64,000 nucleotides of DNA, from assembly GCA_965656785.1 (NCBI GenBank), contig CBFHLY010000001.1, positions 108,033 to 172,032 on the forward strand, in the 5' to 3' direction. This DNA is from JALQTD01 sp965656785. GTDB taxonomy: Bacteria > Bacteroidota > Bacteroidia > Flavobacteriales_D > Sanyastnellaceae. Positions 17,753 to 26,416 of the stretch are shown in pieces; the first letter of the stretch is position 1; the number at the start of each line of letters is the position of its first letter. The notes beneath the pieces are model-generated. The model did no database searches. It was not told the origin of the DNA and saw only the letters and a program-made list of their open reading frames with translations. The translations under genes and the position numbers were made by a program.

Positions 17753-18280
17753 TCAGGCCAAACTGAAACGGACTTGAATCAAACCGCTGTCATACCGTTG
17801 CCGACTCCGTTCCACCCATCCTTCGGGCACCCGCCCCTCGGCAAACAAAACCGTACCCCTTTCCAGTTTCGTCGGGGCAATGGAGAGGATGATTTCGTCC
17901 ACGAGCCCGGCAGCAAGCAGCTGGTGTGCGATTTCCGCGCCCCCTTCGCAATAAATGCCTTTCCGACGGGGCTCCGCTTTCATCGCGCGCACCCGTTCTG
18001 CCGGCGAGCCACCGTGGAACGTCAGGTTCCCGGCTTGAGGTCGAGGCGTCCGCGTGAACACCACCACCTCGCATTCCGTGTGCGGGTAGTCGTACCCCAT
18101 GTCCAGCACGGATTGGTACGTTTTGCGCCCCACCACCACCGAATCGATGCCTTCGAGGAAGGCGCGGTATCCGTAGTCCTCCCCTTCCACGTGCATGGGG
18201 TTGAGGAAATCCACACTTCCCGATTCGTCAGCAATGAATCCGTCCTCGGATTGGGCAATGTACAGGGTGAGCTTTCGCAT
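17753..18280 (-). CDS. RibD C-terminal / dihydrofolate-reductase-like protein
   Basis: 175 residues. The N-terminus MRKLTLYIAQSEDGFIAD, the segment VVVGRKTYQSVLDMGYDYP and the nucleotide-binding IYCEGGAEIAHQLL are typical of the stand-alone RibD-C/YwjB-type reductase family, which shares the DHFR fold and binds NADPH. The physiological substrate of these short proteins is not established. It is monocistronic and convergent with the LytTR operon. A -7 box lies 4 bases upstream of its start. Confidence 0.85.
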   Translation of the reverse strand: MRKLTLYIAQSEDGFIADESGSVDFLNPMHVEGEDYGYRAFLEGIDSVVVGRKTYQSVLDMGYDYPHTECEVVVFTRTPRPQAGNLTFHGGSPAERVRAMKAEPRRKGIYCEGGAEIAHQLLAAGLVDEIILSIAPTKLERGTVLFAEGRVPEGWVERSRQRYDSGLIQVRFSLA

Positions 18281-18284
18281 GCGG

Positions 18285-18292
18285 CGAAGGTA
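18285..18292 (-). promoter_or_regulatory. -7 promoter box TACCTTCG (minus strand)
   Basis: It ends 4 bases before the ATG at 18280 of the RibD-like gene, giving a nearly leaderless transcript. It also lies only about 7 bases from the stop codon of the upstream phosphoesterase gene. Confidence 0.55.
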
Positions 18293-18298
18293 GGCCCT

Positions 18299-19144
18299 TC
18301 ATGCCTGCTGGATGCTCGCCACCAAGGTTTGAAACAGTTCCTCGGGTGAGTGGTCGATGAGGTCCTTGACGTGTGCCCTCGGCTTGGAATCGTTCAGGTT
18401 GTGGGTGTAGGTGCTCCAAACGCCGTGGTGAAATTCCAACGCGGTCAGGTTTTCTACCCAGTCGCCGGAATTGAGGTACTGGACGCTGCCGTGCTCCGTG
18501 GCGATGTGCTTGATGACCGGCTGGTGGATGTGCCCACACACGACGTTGCGCACGCCATTTTCGGCTGCAATCTCGGCGACGGTTTGCTCGAAGTTGTTGA
18601 TGAAGGCGACGGCTTGTTTCACCCGGTCTTTGATTCGCTTGGAAAAGGAAATCCGATCGAAATGCATGCGCGTTCGCACCGCATTGACCGTTCGATTCAG
18701 CCAAATCAAGGCGTCGTAACCGACCGATCCCAACCGCGTGAGCCATTTGGAATACTGCATGGTGACATCGAACACGTCGCCGTGAAAGAACCACGTTCGT
18801 TCGCCATTCAAATCGAGGAACAGCTTGTTTTTGATCTGCAAGCCTCCCATGTGCATGCCGCTGAACTTGCGGAACAGTTCGTCGTGATTGCCCGTGATGT
18901 AATGCACGGTGATGCCGCTGGACGACCACTGCAACAGGTGGTTGATGACCTTCAAATGCGCCGCAGGGAAGTACTTTTTTGAGAACTGCCAAATGTCGAT
19001 GATGTCCCCATTCAGCACCACTTCCCGGGGATCCAATGACCTCAAGTAATCCAGCAACTCCTCGGCGTGGCAGCCGTACGTTCCGAGGTGAAGATCCGAC
19101 AGCACCAGCACATCGACCTTTCGAGTTTCCAAGCGTTCGCCCAT
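18299..19144 (-). CDS. metallophosphoesterase, UDP-2,3-diacylglucosamine diphosphatase-like
   Basis: 281 residues. Calcineurin-like metal motifs are in order: LSDLHLGT (DxH), LNGDIIDIW (GDxxD), ITGNHDE (GNHD), FFHGDVFD and VCGHIHQP (GHxH). The arrangement and length fit the LpxH-like UDP-2,3-diacylglucosamine hydrolases of Bacteroidota, which act at the inner membrane in lipid A synthesis; closely related phosphoesterases of unknown substrate cannot be excluded. No lipid A genes are adjacent. The tRNA-Asn gene lies upstream on the same strand, separated by its own terminator. Confidence 0.8.
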   Translation of the reverse strand: MGERLETRKVDVLVLSDLHLGTYGCHAEELLDYLRSLDPREVVLNGDIIDIWQFSKKYFPAAHLKVINHLLQWSSSGITVHYITGNHDELFRKFSGMHMGGLQIKNKLFLDLNGERTWFFHGDVFDVTMQYSKWLTRLGSVGYDALIWLNRTVNAVRTRMHFDRISFSKRIKDRVKQAVAFINNFEQTVAEIAAENGVRNVVCGHIHQPVIKHIATEHGSVQYLNSGDWVENLTALEFHHGVWSTYTHNLNDSKPRAHVKDLIDHSPEELFQTLVASIQQA

Positions 19145-19235
19145 CGTTGACCGTTTGCGTGCAACGTTAACGCGGCGATGTGAACGCGAAATGAACTCAG
19201 AATCAATAGCGCGCGTTCCTTGTGTTTCGGAAACA

Positions 19236-19268
19236 AAAAAGACCGCACGGTGCCGTGCGGTCTTTTTC
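19236..19268 (-). terminator. rho-independent terminator of tRNA-Asn
   Basis: On the minus strand a stem of about 12 base pairs (GACCGCACGG against its complement, 2-base loop) is followed by six T. It lies just downstream of the tRNA-Asn 3' end and isolates it from the phosphoesterase gene. Confidence 0.9.
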
Positions 19269-19273
19269 TTGGG

Positions 19274-19347
19274 CTCCCCCTGCTGGACTTGAACCAGCGA
19301 CCCTCTGATTAACAGTCAGATGCTCTAACCAGCTGAGCTAAGGAGGA
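19274..19347 (-). tRNA. tRNA-Asn (GTT)
   Basis: Read on the minus strand, the 74-base gene folds as a full cloverleaf. Acceptor arms TCCTCCT/AGGGGGA (one G-T pair) flank a D arm GCTC-AGCTGGTTA-GAGC. The anticodon arm is TCTGA-CTGTTAA-TCAGA, giving anticodon GTT, and the T arm is GCTGG-TTCAAGT-CCAGC. The discriminator base is G and the CCA end is not encoded. It has its own promoter and terminator, so it is a single-gene transcription unit. Confidence 0.97.
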
Positions 19348-19360
19348 ATATTCAGGGCGG

Positions 19361-19368
19361 CAAAGATA
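19361..19368 (-). promoter_or_regulatory. promoter of tRNA-Asn: TATCTTTG with TTTG at 19387-19390
   Basis: On the minus strand TATCTTTG is an exact -7 element ending 13 bases before the mature tRNA 5' end. A TTTG that fits the Bacteroidota -33 element lies 18 bases further upstream. This is the best two-element promoter in the window. Confidence 0.75.
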
Positions 19369-19482
19369 CGGCATTTTCTTCGATTTCAAATCGATCTCGG
19401 GAGAATTTTTCGCGCCTTGCTCGACCATAAAAACGGCGGGTGAACCGAAAAGGTTTCGGTGCGGGAAGAAATTTTTCACCGC

Positions 19483-19490
19483 TACCTTTG
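19483..19490 (+). promoter_or_regulatory. -7 promoter box TACCTTTG
   Basis: Exact TAnnTTTG match, 24 bases upstream of the ATG at 19515 of the PfkB gene. It excludes the in-frame GTG at 19440 as the start. Confidence 0.6.
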
Positions 19491-19514
19491 TTGCCCTTTG
19501 AAAACAAAGAATCC

Positions 19515-20435
19515 ATGAGCTTGATCATTGTTGGAACCGTGGCGTTTGATGACGTCGAAACCCCGTTTGGAAAATCCGGCCGGATGGTCGGGGGCGCTGC
19601 GTCCTACATCGGGTTGAGTGCGAGTCACTTTGTCAAGGAACAGCACCTCGTTTCCGTCATTGGCGACGATTTTCCGCAGGGCTTCCTCGATGAACTCACG
19701 GACCGCGGTGTGCGCCTGGAGGGCCTTGAGCGGCGGGATGGGGAGAGGAGCTTTTATTGGTCAGGCAAGTACCACTTCGACATGAACTCGCGCGACACGT
19801 TGGCCACGGATTTGAACGTGCTCGCAACGTTCAGCCCGAAGGTACCGGAGGCTGCGAAGGGTGCGCGGTATGTGTTGTTGGGGAACTTGGATCCAACGGT
19901 TCAGCTTTCGGTTTTGGACCAACTCCCTGAACGCCCAAAACTCGTCATCCTCGACACGATGAATTTCTGGATGGACATCGCGCTCGACGCGTTGAAAGAT
20001 GTCCTGAAGCGCGTGGATGTGCTGACCATCAACGACGAGGAGGCCCGGCAACTCAGTGGCGAACACTCGCTCGTGAAGGCGGCGGCGAAGATCCACGCCA
20101 TGGGACCGAAGACGCTCATCATCAAAAAGGGCGAACACGGGGCCTTGCTCTTCGAGGGCGGTCGGATGTTTTACGCGCCGGCCCTGCCGCTCGAAGACGT
20201 GCTCGATCCCACCGGGGCGGGCGATACGTTCGCGGGTGGATTCGCGGGCTACCTCGCGGCTACGGACGACATCAGCTTCGACAACATGAAGCGGGCGGTC
20301 ATCATGGGTTCGGCGCTGGCTTCTTGCACCTGCGAAGCTTTCGGCACGGAGCGCCTGCTGAACCTCAGCGCTGAGGCGTTGGAAGAGCGGATTGCTCAGT
20401 TCGCGGAGTTGGTCAATTTCGGGCAGCCCGCCTGA
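19515..20435 (+). CDS. PfkB-family sugar/nucleoside kinase
   Basis: 306 residues. PfkB signature 1 is seen as GGAASYIGLSASHF near residue 30, and signature 2, with the catalytic Asp and anion hole, as DPTGAGDTFAGGFAGY near residue 235. The ATP site region is TLIIKKGEHGALL. It phosphorylates a sugar or nucleoside with ATP; specificity cannot be read from the sequence. It is monocistronic with its own promoter. Its TGA stop directly abuts the TCA complement of the stop of the convergent M23 gene (TGATCA). Confidence 0.9.
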   Translation: MSLIIVGTVAFDDVETPFGKSGRMVGGAASYIGLSASHFVKEQHLVSVIGDDFPQGFLDELTDRGVRLEGLERRDGERSFYWSGKYHFDMNSRDTLATDLNVLATFSPKVPEAAKGARYVLLGNLDPTVQLSVLDQLPERPKLVILDTMNFWMDIALDALKDVLKRVDVLTINDEEARQLSGEHSLVKAAAKIHAMGPKTLIIKKGEHGALLFEGGRMFYAPALPLEDVLDPTGAGDTFAGGFAGYLAATDDISFDNMKRAVIMGSALASCTCEAFGTERLLNLSAEALEERIAQFAELVNFGQPA

Positions 20436-21353
20436 TCACGGTGTAGCAGCAAGGCCCGGCAGCCACGGCGTCGGATCCAACGGTGCGCCATCGACCCACC
20501 ATTCGAAGTGGCAGTGGGGACCTTTCGAAGTCGTGCCGGTTCCGCCGAGGATGGCGATGGCATCGCCTGCCCGCACCACGTCTCCCGGTTCGCGGAGCAG
20601 GCTTTGGTTGTGCTTGTACACGCTGAGCCGGTTCGCTTTGTGCTGTACGGCGATGACGTAGCCGCCGTCGACCGTGTAGGACGCGAGGAGGACGGTGCCG
20701 TCGTCGACTGCGTGCACCATGGAGCCATCGGGCGCGACGAAATCCACGCCGTAGTGGCTGGTGGTGGCGTCGTAGGTGTCGCTCACGGGGCCGTTGACGG
20801 GTCGGAAGCTCATGCCGCGGCTGTTGAGGGGCTCGGCGCTGGAACGGCGCAGGGCGAAGCGGTCTTCTTCTGCGATGCGCGCGCGCAGGGCGGAGTCCAT
20901 GGATTCGGGCGCAACGTCGAGGTCGATGTCGGAAGACACGAGGCTGTCGAGTGCGAGTTCGACGCTTTGGTTTTCGGGCACGTCACCCCGGAGGACGGCT
21001 TGGAGGGCTTCGAGGTAGCGGGTTTGCTGCCCCAGGACGCGGAGGGCGCTGTCGGCGGTGGTTCGGGCTTGCTGGGCGTTTTCGCGCGCGGACGAGGCGA
21101 GGTAGCCGGGGACCAGGGCTTCGCGCAACGGGGTTTGGGCTACCAAGAAGTAGGTCAAACCCGAAATGACCGCCATCGACGTGAACACCACCAAGGCCAA
21201 CCCCCAGCGCGAGACGCCAATTTGCCACCGCTCAGAGAACGTATTGCGGTCTTGCAAGCTCAAGCGGAATCGCTCGAGCCACCACTTGCGGTAACGGGAG
21301 GTTCGGAAAGCAGCCACGGCACAAATATCGACCAACTCCGCGGCATTGAGCAT
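20436..21353 (-). CDS. M23 family metallopeptidase, membrane-anchored
   Basis: 305 residues. A cytoplasmic head of about 50 residues precedes a single transmembrane helix (about 52-71, WGLALVVFTSMAVISGLTYF) and a periplasmic helical linker (about 90-165). The C-terminal M23 domain carries the zinc ligands in TSHYGVDF and HCHFEWW. M23 enzymes cut peptide cross-links in peptidoglycan; the coiled linker resembles division- or elongation-associated members. It is divergent from porW across a 74-base gap. Confidence 0.9.
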   Translation of the reverse strand: MLNAAELVDICAVAAFRTSRYRKWWLERFRLSLQDRNTFSERWQIGVSRWGLALVVFTSMAVISGLTYFLVAQTPLREALVPGYLASSARENAQQARTTADSALRVLGQQTRYLEALQAVLRGDVPENQSVELALDSLVSSDIDLDVAPESMDSALRARIAEEDRFALRRSSAEPLNSRGMSFRPVNGPVSDTYDATTSHYGVDFVAPDGSMVHAVDDGTVLLASYTVDGGYVIAVQHKANRLSVYKHNQSLLREPGDVVRAGDAIAILGGTGTTSKGPHCHFEWWVDGAPLDPTPWLPGLAATP

Positions 21354-21427
21354 TTAACTCGCTGCAACCCTCGGAGACTTCCTTCCGTTTGGAATAATTT
21401 AGCAGATTCGGCGTTACCCTACCGCAC

Positions 21428-24082
21428 ATGACCTCTATGCATCGATTTTTGTCCGCAATTGCCCTTGCGTTGCTGCTGTTTGCTGCCTTCGGCTGCTCGA
21501 ACACGCGCGATGGCCGGGCCTACCGGATTTACCACAACCTCCACGCCCATTACAACGGTTTCTTTTACGCGACGGAGGCCATGGTGGAGGCGGACGAGTC
21601 CATGTATTCGGACTACGAGGAGAACTGGGACGAAATCCTGCCGATTTTCATTCCCGTGGACGAGCAGAACGCCCAAACCGTGTACCCCCTCATGGAGCGC
21701 GCCATCGAGAAGTGCACCCGGGTCGTTGACAAGCACACCATGCAACCTTCCAGCCGCGACCGGAAGGACCTCAAGTGGCCGGAACTCAACAAGTGGATCG
21801 ACGACAACTACGACATCATCGGCCGTGCCCACCTCATCAAGGGCGACAACGAAAAGGCCGAGGAGGTGTTCCAATACCTGATTCGGACGCTCGATTACGA
21901 TGACGCGCAGGCTTGGGCGCACGCTTGGCTGGGTCGCACGTACATGGCGATGGGGGATCAGGTCCGCGCGAACACCGCGCTGATGAAGGCGGTGTCGTTC
22001 GACGACGTGGAGGACGAGAATCGGTTGGCGTTTGCGCATTTGGTCTACGCCGCATACTACCTGCAATACGACCAAATCGAAGCCGCTTGCGAACAGCTCG
22101 AACAAGCCATTCAACACACGCCGAAGAAACGCGATCGTGCGCGGAACCTGTTCATCCTCGCCCAATGCTTCGAGGTCAGCGGCCGTTCGGAAGAAGCCAT
22201 CGAGACGTACAAGCAGGTCGTCGACCTCCGCACACCGTACGAGCTCGAGTTCTATGCGAAAATCAAGCAGGCCATGGCGTTCGACCGACGCGGCGGCAAT
22301 TCCGAGCCCATCGTCGAATTGCTGTACGACATGTTGGATGACCGCAAAAACGAGCTCTACCAGGACCAAATTTATTACGCCCTAGCGGAGCTGGCGCTCG
22401 AAGAACGCCAGCGCGAAGAAGGCTACGATTACCTGTTCCAATCCCTTGAAGTGAACGACGAAAACGAGCGGCAGCGCATGAAAAGCTACCTGCGCCTCGG
22501 GGACTTGTTCATGGAGGATTTGAATTACGTGAGCGCACAAGCCTACTACGACAGCGCCGTGACCTACATGAACGAGGACGAGAAGCGGTTCGATGAGGTC
22601 AGCGGATTGGCGGAAAACCTGACCTCGCTCGTGGGGCATTTGCAAACCATCGAGGAACAGGACAGTTTGCTGGCGATTTGCGACCTCGATGAGGGGGAGC
22701 GCAACGACCGAATTGCCCAAATCATCGCCGACCTCGAAGCCGAAGCTGAGGCGGCGCGTTTGGCGGCGGAAGCGGCTGCTGCTGCGGAAGTCGCTGCGGC
22801 TGGCGACGGGGGAGCGGGAATGTTTTGGCCCTACAACGGCCAGCTGCGCTTGCAAGGTCGCCGGAACTTCCAAGAATATTGGGGCGACCGCCCGTTGGAA
22901 GACCACTGGCGCCGGTCGCAAAAGACGGGCATTTCCTTCACGAACGACGACGAAGTCGCGGAGCTCGTAGAGGAAGTCGAGCAGGTGCAGTCATCGGGCA
23001 TTCCGACCGCGGAAGAATTGCTCGCGGGCCTTCCGTGTGAGCCTGCTGAGCGCGACTCGTCGTTGGCGATGATTGCCGAAGCGTATTACTTGGCGGGCGT
23101 CGACTACAAGGAGAAGCTGAACGACCCGGAGAACGCCATCGAAAGCTGGGAGACCCTGGTGGATCGGTTCGAGGAAAGCGATTACCATCCGACGTCCTAC
23201 TACCAGTTGTACCGGACGTACTTGCAGCGCGAGGTGGAGGAGAATTACCAAAATCCGTTCTGCGCGACCTGCAATTCCGAATACTGGGCGAATTTGGTCT
23301 CCACGAAATACCCCGGCAGCGAATGGGCCATCCTCATCGAAAATCCGGAATATGCGGACGAGGAGGAAATGCGTCGGGAAGCAGAACGCGCGGCGTACGA
23401 GGCGTTCCTGATGCGGTATTACCAGAAAGACTACCAGGAGGTGTTGTTGGACATCACGCCCGTCATTCAAGACGAGCCGATGAACCACTTCCTCTGCCAG
23501 TACCGGTTGTTGCGGGCGCAGTGCATCGGCGGGTTGAGTGGCCAAACAGGAGGTGACCGGCGGTCGTATTTCGAGGCGCTGTACACCGTGGTGGACTCGT
23601 GTCCGGAGAGCGAGGAGGGCGAATTTGCGCTCGCCTTGCTGACGGAGCTCGGGGGCTTGCGCGCCACGGGCAAGGAGGAGGAAGTGCAGGTGGAGGAGGA
23701 GTCGCCCTTCGCTTTCAAGCCGTACCTCGAGCACTACTTCGGGATGATCGTGCCGGTGGGGCGTGGGGACGTGGAGGCGCTGAAGGCGACGATTTCGGAT
23801 TTCAATCGCGAGTACTTTTTGTCCCAAAACCTGCGCGTGACCGCCAACCTGATCGATCGCAACCACCAAATCATCTTGGTGAAGAGCTTCAAAAAACAGG
23901 TCTATTCGCTTGATTACTATCGGGTTTTTGTAGGAAACCGCGAAGAACTCATCGAGTTGAACAGCTCGGGATACCAGCAGTTCATCATCACGAGCGAGAA
24001 CTACGTTGAGTTGTTCAAGTCGAAGAACATCGAGGGCTACATGCAGTTCTTTGAAGAGACCTACCTCAGCGAGGAGAAGTGA
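21428..24082 (+). CDS. porW: type IX secretion / gliding lipoprotein PorW (SprE)
   Basis: 884 residues. The signal peptide ends in a lipobox FAAFGC (Cys at about 23). The mature N-terminus has the family segment YRIYHNLHAHYNGFF. TPR-like helical repeats run through most of the protein (for example AWAHAWLGRTYMAMGDQ and AYYLQYDQIEAACEQLEQA). An Ala/Glu-rich linker lies at about 430-460 and a conserved C-terminal domain ends the protein. PorW/SprE is an outer-membrane-associated lipoprotein needed for T9SS function and gliding. Its presence agrees with the T9SS-sorted peptidase at 48300. The next start is 43 bases downstream. An ATG at 21440 is an alternative start. Confidence 0.88.
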   Translation: MTSMHRFLSAIALALLLFAAFGCSNTRDGRAYRIYHNLHAHYNGFFYATEAMVEADESMYSDYEENWDEILPIFIPVDEQNAQTVYPLMERAIEKCTRVVDKHTMQPSSRDRKDLKWPELNKWIDDNYDIIGRAHLIKGDNEKAEEVFQYLIRTLDYDDAQAWAHAWLGRTYMAMGDQVRANTALMKAVSFDDVEDENRLAFAHLVYAAYYLQYDQIEAACEQLEQAIQHTPKKRDRARNLFILAQCFEVSGRSEEAIETYKQVVDLRTPYELEFYAKIKQAMAFDRRGGNSEPIVELLYDMLDDRKNELYQDQIYYALAELALEERQREEGYDYLFQSLEVNDENERQRMKSYLRLGDLFMEDLNYVSAQAYYDSAVTYMNEDEKRFDEVSGLAENLTSLVGHLQTIEEQDSLLAICDLDEGERNDRIAQIIADLEAEAEAARLAAEAAAAAEVAAAGDGGAGMFWPYNGQLRLQGRRNFQEYWGDRPLEDHWRRSQKTGISFTNDDEVAELVEEVEQVQSSGIPTAEELLAGLPCEPAERDSSLAMIAEAYYLAGVDYKEKLNDPENAIESWETLVDRFEESDYHPTSYYQLYRTYLQREVEENYQNPFCATCNSEYWANLVSTKYPGSEWAILIENPEYADEEEMRREAERAAYEAFLMRYYQKDYQEVLLDITPVIQDEPMNHFLCQYRLLRAQCIGGLSGQTGGDRRSYFEALYTVVDSCPESEEGEFALALLTELGGLRATGKEEEVQVEEESPFAFKPYLEHYFGMIVPVGRGDVEALKATISDFNREYFLSQNLRVTANLIDRNHQIILVKSFKKQVYSLDYYRVFVGNREELIELNSSGYQQFIITSENYVELFKSKNIEGYMQFFEETYLSEEK

Positions 24083-24112
24083 GCTACGTACTGATTGTAC
24101 GGCGTTTGAGCG

Positions 24113-24120
24113 TATTTTTG
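24113..24120 (+). promoter_or_regulatory. -7 promoter box TATTTTTG
   Basis: Exact TAnnTTTG, 5 bases before the ATG at 24126 of the bactofilin gene. It gives the bactofilin/ATP synthase cluster a start point independent of porW. Confidence 0.6.
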
Positions 24121-24125
24121 CGCCC

Positions 24126-24563
24126 ATGATTGGGTCTGGAAAAAAGCAAAACCGGTTCGAGGGCACCTCAGAACGCGCGATCAACCGCATCGCCGAGGGC
24201 ACCACGATGAGTGGAAACCTATCCAGCGAGGGGAGCATTCGCATTGATGGGGAGTTCGACGGGAACTTGGAGACCCAAGGCCGCTTGGTCATCGGTGAGC
24301 GTGGCCGGGTCACAGGAACCATTCGGTGCAAGCAATGTGAAGTCGAGGGCAAACTCGACGGTGAAGTGGTGGTCGAAGAATTGCTGGCGTTGAAGGGGTC
24401 TTCGCGCGTCGAAGGCGATGTGAAATACGGTCAGCTTTCTGTTGAAGAGGGGGCCGTGGTCACGGGAACCCTGCAATTGGTTTCGAAAGTCAAGGACCTC
24501 GCCTCAACGGATCGCCGGACGAAAGGAGACGCTCAGCGCAAGGTTGCTGAGGCCATGGCCTGA
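24126..24563 (+). CDS. bactofilin (polymer-forming cytoskeletal protein)
   Basis: 145 residues. The core (about 25-115) is a right-handed beta-helix with regularly spaced Gly and hydrophobic residues, e.g. SSEGSIRIDGEFDGNLETQG and VEGKLDGEVVVEELLALKG. The tails are short and charged. Bactofilins polymerise without nucleotide and scaffold envelope or cell-shape functions. I chose the ATG at 24126 over longer in-frame starts because it follows a promoter box and starts the family-typical tail. The stop shares one base with the atpZ start (TGATG), tying a cytoskeletal gene to the ATP synthase operon. Confidence 0.92.
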   Translation: MIGSGKKQNRFEGTSERAINRIAEGTTMSGNLSSEGSIRIDGEFDGNLETQGRLVIGERGRVTGTIRCKQCEVEGKLDGEVVVEELLALKGSSRVEGDVKYGQLSVEEGAVVTGTLQLVSKVKDLASTDRRTKGDAQRKVAEAMA

Positions 24564-24775
24564 TGGGCACTCCGAGAAAGGGACGTTCCGATTCCGCCTT
24601 CCTCAAATTCACGTCCATGGCCTATCAAATGGGCCTGGCCATTGGTTTGGGGGTTTGGCTGGGTTTGAAGGCGGATTCCGCGTGGTTACCTGGAAAGCAT
24701 GTGTTTACGGTGGTCGGTTCGCTGTTCGGGACCGGCATTGCCCTGTACGTTGTCATCAAAGAATCTCAGAAATGA
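24563..24775 (+). CDS. atpZ: AtpZ/AtpI family protein
   Basis: 70 residues with two transmembrane helices (about 18-36 and 47-65; AYQMGLAIGLGVWLG and TVVGSLFGTGIALYVVIK). This is the small AtpZ-type protein encoded at the head of F-type ATP synthase operons. Proposed roles are assembly of the c-ring and Mg2+/Ca2+ handling. It overlaps bactofilin by 1 base and the next gene by 4. Confidence 0.85.
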   Translation: MGTPRKGRSDSAFLKFTSMAYQMGLAIGLGVWLGLKADSAWLPGKHVFTVVGSLFGTGIALYVVIKESQK

Positions 24776-25170
24776 AAGCTTACGGATGGGTGGGGGTTTT
24801 GGGCTCCCTGGTTCTCTATGGTTTGGCCTTTGCAATTCCGGCTTCGCGTGAGTTTGCACGTTCTTGGTCTTGGCCTGTTTTGGTGGCGGGTTATGCCCTG
24901 CTGACGGGGACGTTGATCGGTTGGATGAGCCGCGCTGCAAAGGGTTCGCCCATGCGTTTCGTTGCCGCGGTGAATGGGGCAACGGCGGCGAAGTTGCTCG
25001 TGAGCGCATCGGTGGTGGCGGTGTATTTGGTTGCTAAAGGCCCGTACCCGGTTCCGTTCGCTTTGGGACTCTTTGCGGCGTTTGCGTGGAACACCGTTCG
25101 CTTCGTTTGGGTAAGCCAAACCTTGAACCGCAATTCCACCTCATCACCGACAGAAAAGGAGTCGGCTTAA
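24772..25170 (+). CDS. four-helix membrane protein, AtpI-like position
   Basis: 132 residues with about four hydrophobic helices (near 5-22, 30-50, 68-88 and 92-112). It has no motif I recognise. Its place between atpZ and atpB and its size match the poorly conserved AtpI subunit, so it may be an AtpI equivalent that assists F0 assembly. That is inference from position. The ATG at 24772 overlaps atpZ by 4 bases. Confidence 0.75.
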   Translation: MKAYGWVGVLGSLVLYGLAFAIPASREFARSWSWPVLVAGYALLTGTLIGWMSRAAKGSPMRFVAAVNGATAAKLLVSASVVAVYLVAKGPYPVPFALGLFAAFAWNTVRFVWVSQTLNRNSTSSPTEKESA

Positions 25171-25211
25171 AAGAAACTGTTCAAAATATGTTGAGAACGC
25201 GATTCGGTGAC

Positions 25212-25219
25212 TATTTTTG
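25212..25219 (+). promoter_or_regulatory. -7 promoter box TATTTTTG before atpB
   Basis: Exact TAnnTTTG, 25 bases upstream of the ATG at 25245. A purine-rich AGGAGG (25230-25235) also lies 9 bases before that ATG, one of the few good Shine-Dalgarno sequences in the window. It suggests strong, separate expression of the structural atp genes. Confidence 0.6.
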
Positions 25220-25244
25220 CGCCGAATTCAGGAGGCACCACCCC

Positions 25245-26387
25245 ATGTTCAATAGCCACAATCTCTTTCGTTCTGTTGTTCTGACGGTCTTTGCGGCACT
25301 CGGTTCTTGGGGAATCGTTGACGCGCAGTCACACGGTCACGAAGCAGCGGACCACGCCGACCACGCCCAACACGCGGACCATGCGGACCACGCCTTCAAC
25401 GCGGGAGAGTTCATCGTTGGCCACATTGCCGATGCGCACGACATTCACTTGTGGGGCCACACACACATTCCGCTTCCTGTTATTCTGTGGACCGACCAGG
25501 GGCTGGACGTATTCATGAGCAGCAAGTTCGAGGCGGAAGGTCACGGCCATGGCCACGAAGACCGGATGTACCACAGCGAAGCTACAGGGTTGCACTACAC
25601 CCTGCACGGTTCAGAAAAGCACGTGGGTGAAACCACCATCCTTGCTGGAAGCATCACCGCAGAGGGTGCGGAGCTGTTGGATTTGTCCATCACCAAGTCC
25701 GTCTTCGGCATGTTGTTGATCATGGCCTTCATGGTGTGGATGTTCAGTTCAGTGGCGCGCAGCTACAAAAAGAACGGAATCTCGGCTCCGAAGGGACTGG
25801 CGAATGCCGTCGAGCCGCTTATCATCTTCATCCGCGATGAGGTGGCGAAACCCGCTATCGGTCACCACGCGGACAAGTTCCTGCCCTTCTTGCTGACCAT
25901 CTTTTTCTTCACGTTCTTCTCGAACCTGTTGGGCTTGATTCCGTTTGTAGGAGGCTTCAACATCACGGGCACGCTGGGTGTGACCTTGGTGATGGCCACG
26001 TTGGTCTTCTTGATTACGAACCTTTCCGGGAACAAGCACTACTGGGGCCACATCCTCTGGATGCCGGGAGTGCCCTCGGGCATCAAGCCGATGTTGACCA
26101 TCATTGAAATCGTTGGGTTGCTTTTGAAGCCGACGGTCCTCATGATTCGTCTTACGGCCAACATCACAGCGGGCCACATCATCATCCTCTCGTTCGCGAG
26201 TTTGATCTTCATCTTCGGTCAGGGCGGAGACGCTCCCGGAATTGGCCTCGGGACGGGTCTCATGTCCACGGCCTTCATGATTTTCATGTACATGCTCGAA
26301 TTGCTGGTGGCGTTCCTCCAGGCGTTCGTATTCACCTTGTTGGCAGCGCTGTACTTCGGCGACGCGAAGCAAGAAGCCCATCATTGA
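25245..26387 (+). CDS. atpB: F0F1 ATP synthase subunit a
   Basis: 380 residues, about 100 longer than E. coli subunit a. The start at 25245 follows a promoter box and an AGGAGG, and gives a signal peptide (SVVLTVFAALGSWGIVDAQ). A His-rich repeat region follows (about residues 30-50, units of D-H-A), then a short beta-type domain, and the conserved membrane core from about 150. The core shows the essential Arg in LMIRLTANITAGHI and the C-terminal helix LLVAFLQAFVFTLLAALY. Subunit a forms the two proton half-channels. The periplasmic N-terminal extension is a Bacteroidota feature. Confidence 0.95.
   Translation: MFNSHNLFRSVVLTVFAALGSWGIVDAQSHGHEAADHADHAQHADHADHAFNAGEFIVGHIADAHDIHLWGHTHIPLPVILWTDQGLDVFMSSKFEAEGHGHGHEDRMYHSEATGLHYTLHGSEKHVGETTILAGSITAEGAELLDLSITKSVFGMLLIMAFMVWMFSSVARSYKKNGISAPKGLANAVEPLIIFIRDEVAKPAIGHHADKFLPFLLTIFFFTFFSNLLGLIPFVGGFNITGTLGVTLVMATLVFLITNLSGNKHYWGHILWMPGVPSGIKPMLTIIEIVGLLLKPTVLMIRLTANITAGHIIILSFASLIFIFGQGGDAPGIGLGTGLMSTAFMIFMYMLELLVAFLQAFVFTLLAALYFGDAKQEAHH
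25347..25393 (+). repeat. short tandem repeat coding for D-H-A units in AtpB
   Basis: Four to five near-identical 9-12-base units of the form gcgGACCACgcc encode repeated Asp-His-Ala in the predicted periplasmic extension of subunit a. The repeat is prone to length change and could bind metal or buffer protons. Confidence 0.6.
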
Positions 26388-26416
26388 ACTTAGAAATCCA
26401 TTCAAACTCAATCACT

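Noticed and set aside
25347..25393. Short tandem repeats as a CRISPR-like array
   Set aside because: They are in-frame codons for Asp-His-Ala inside atpB, with units of 9-12 bases and no spacers.
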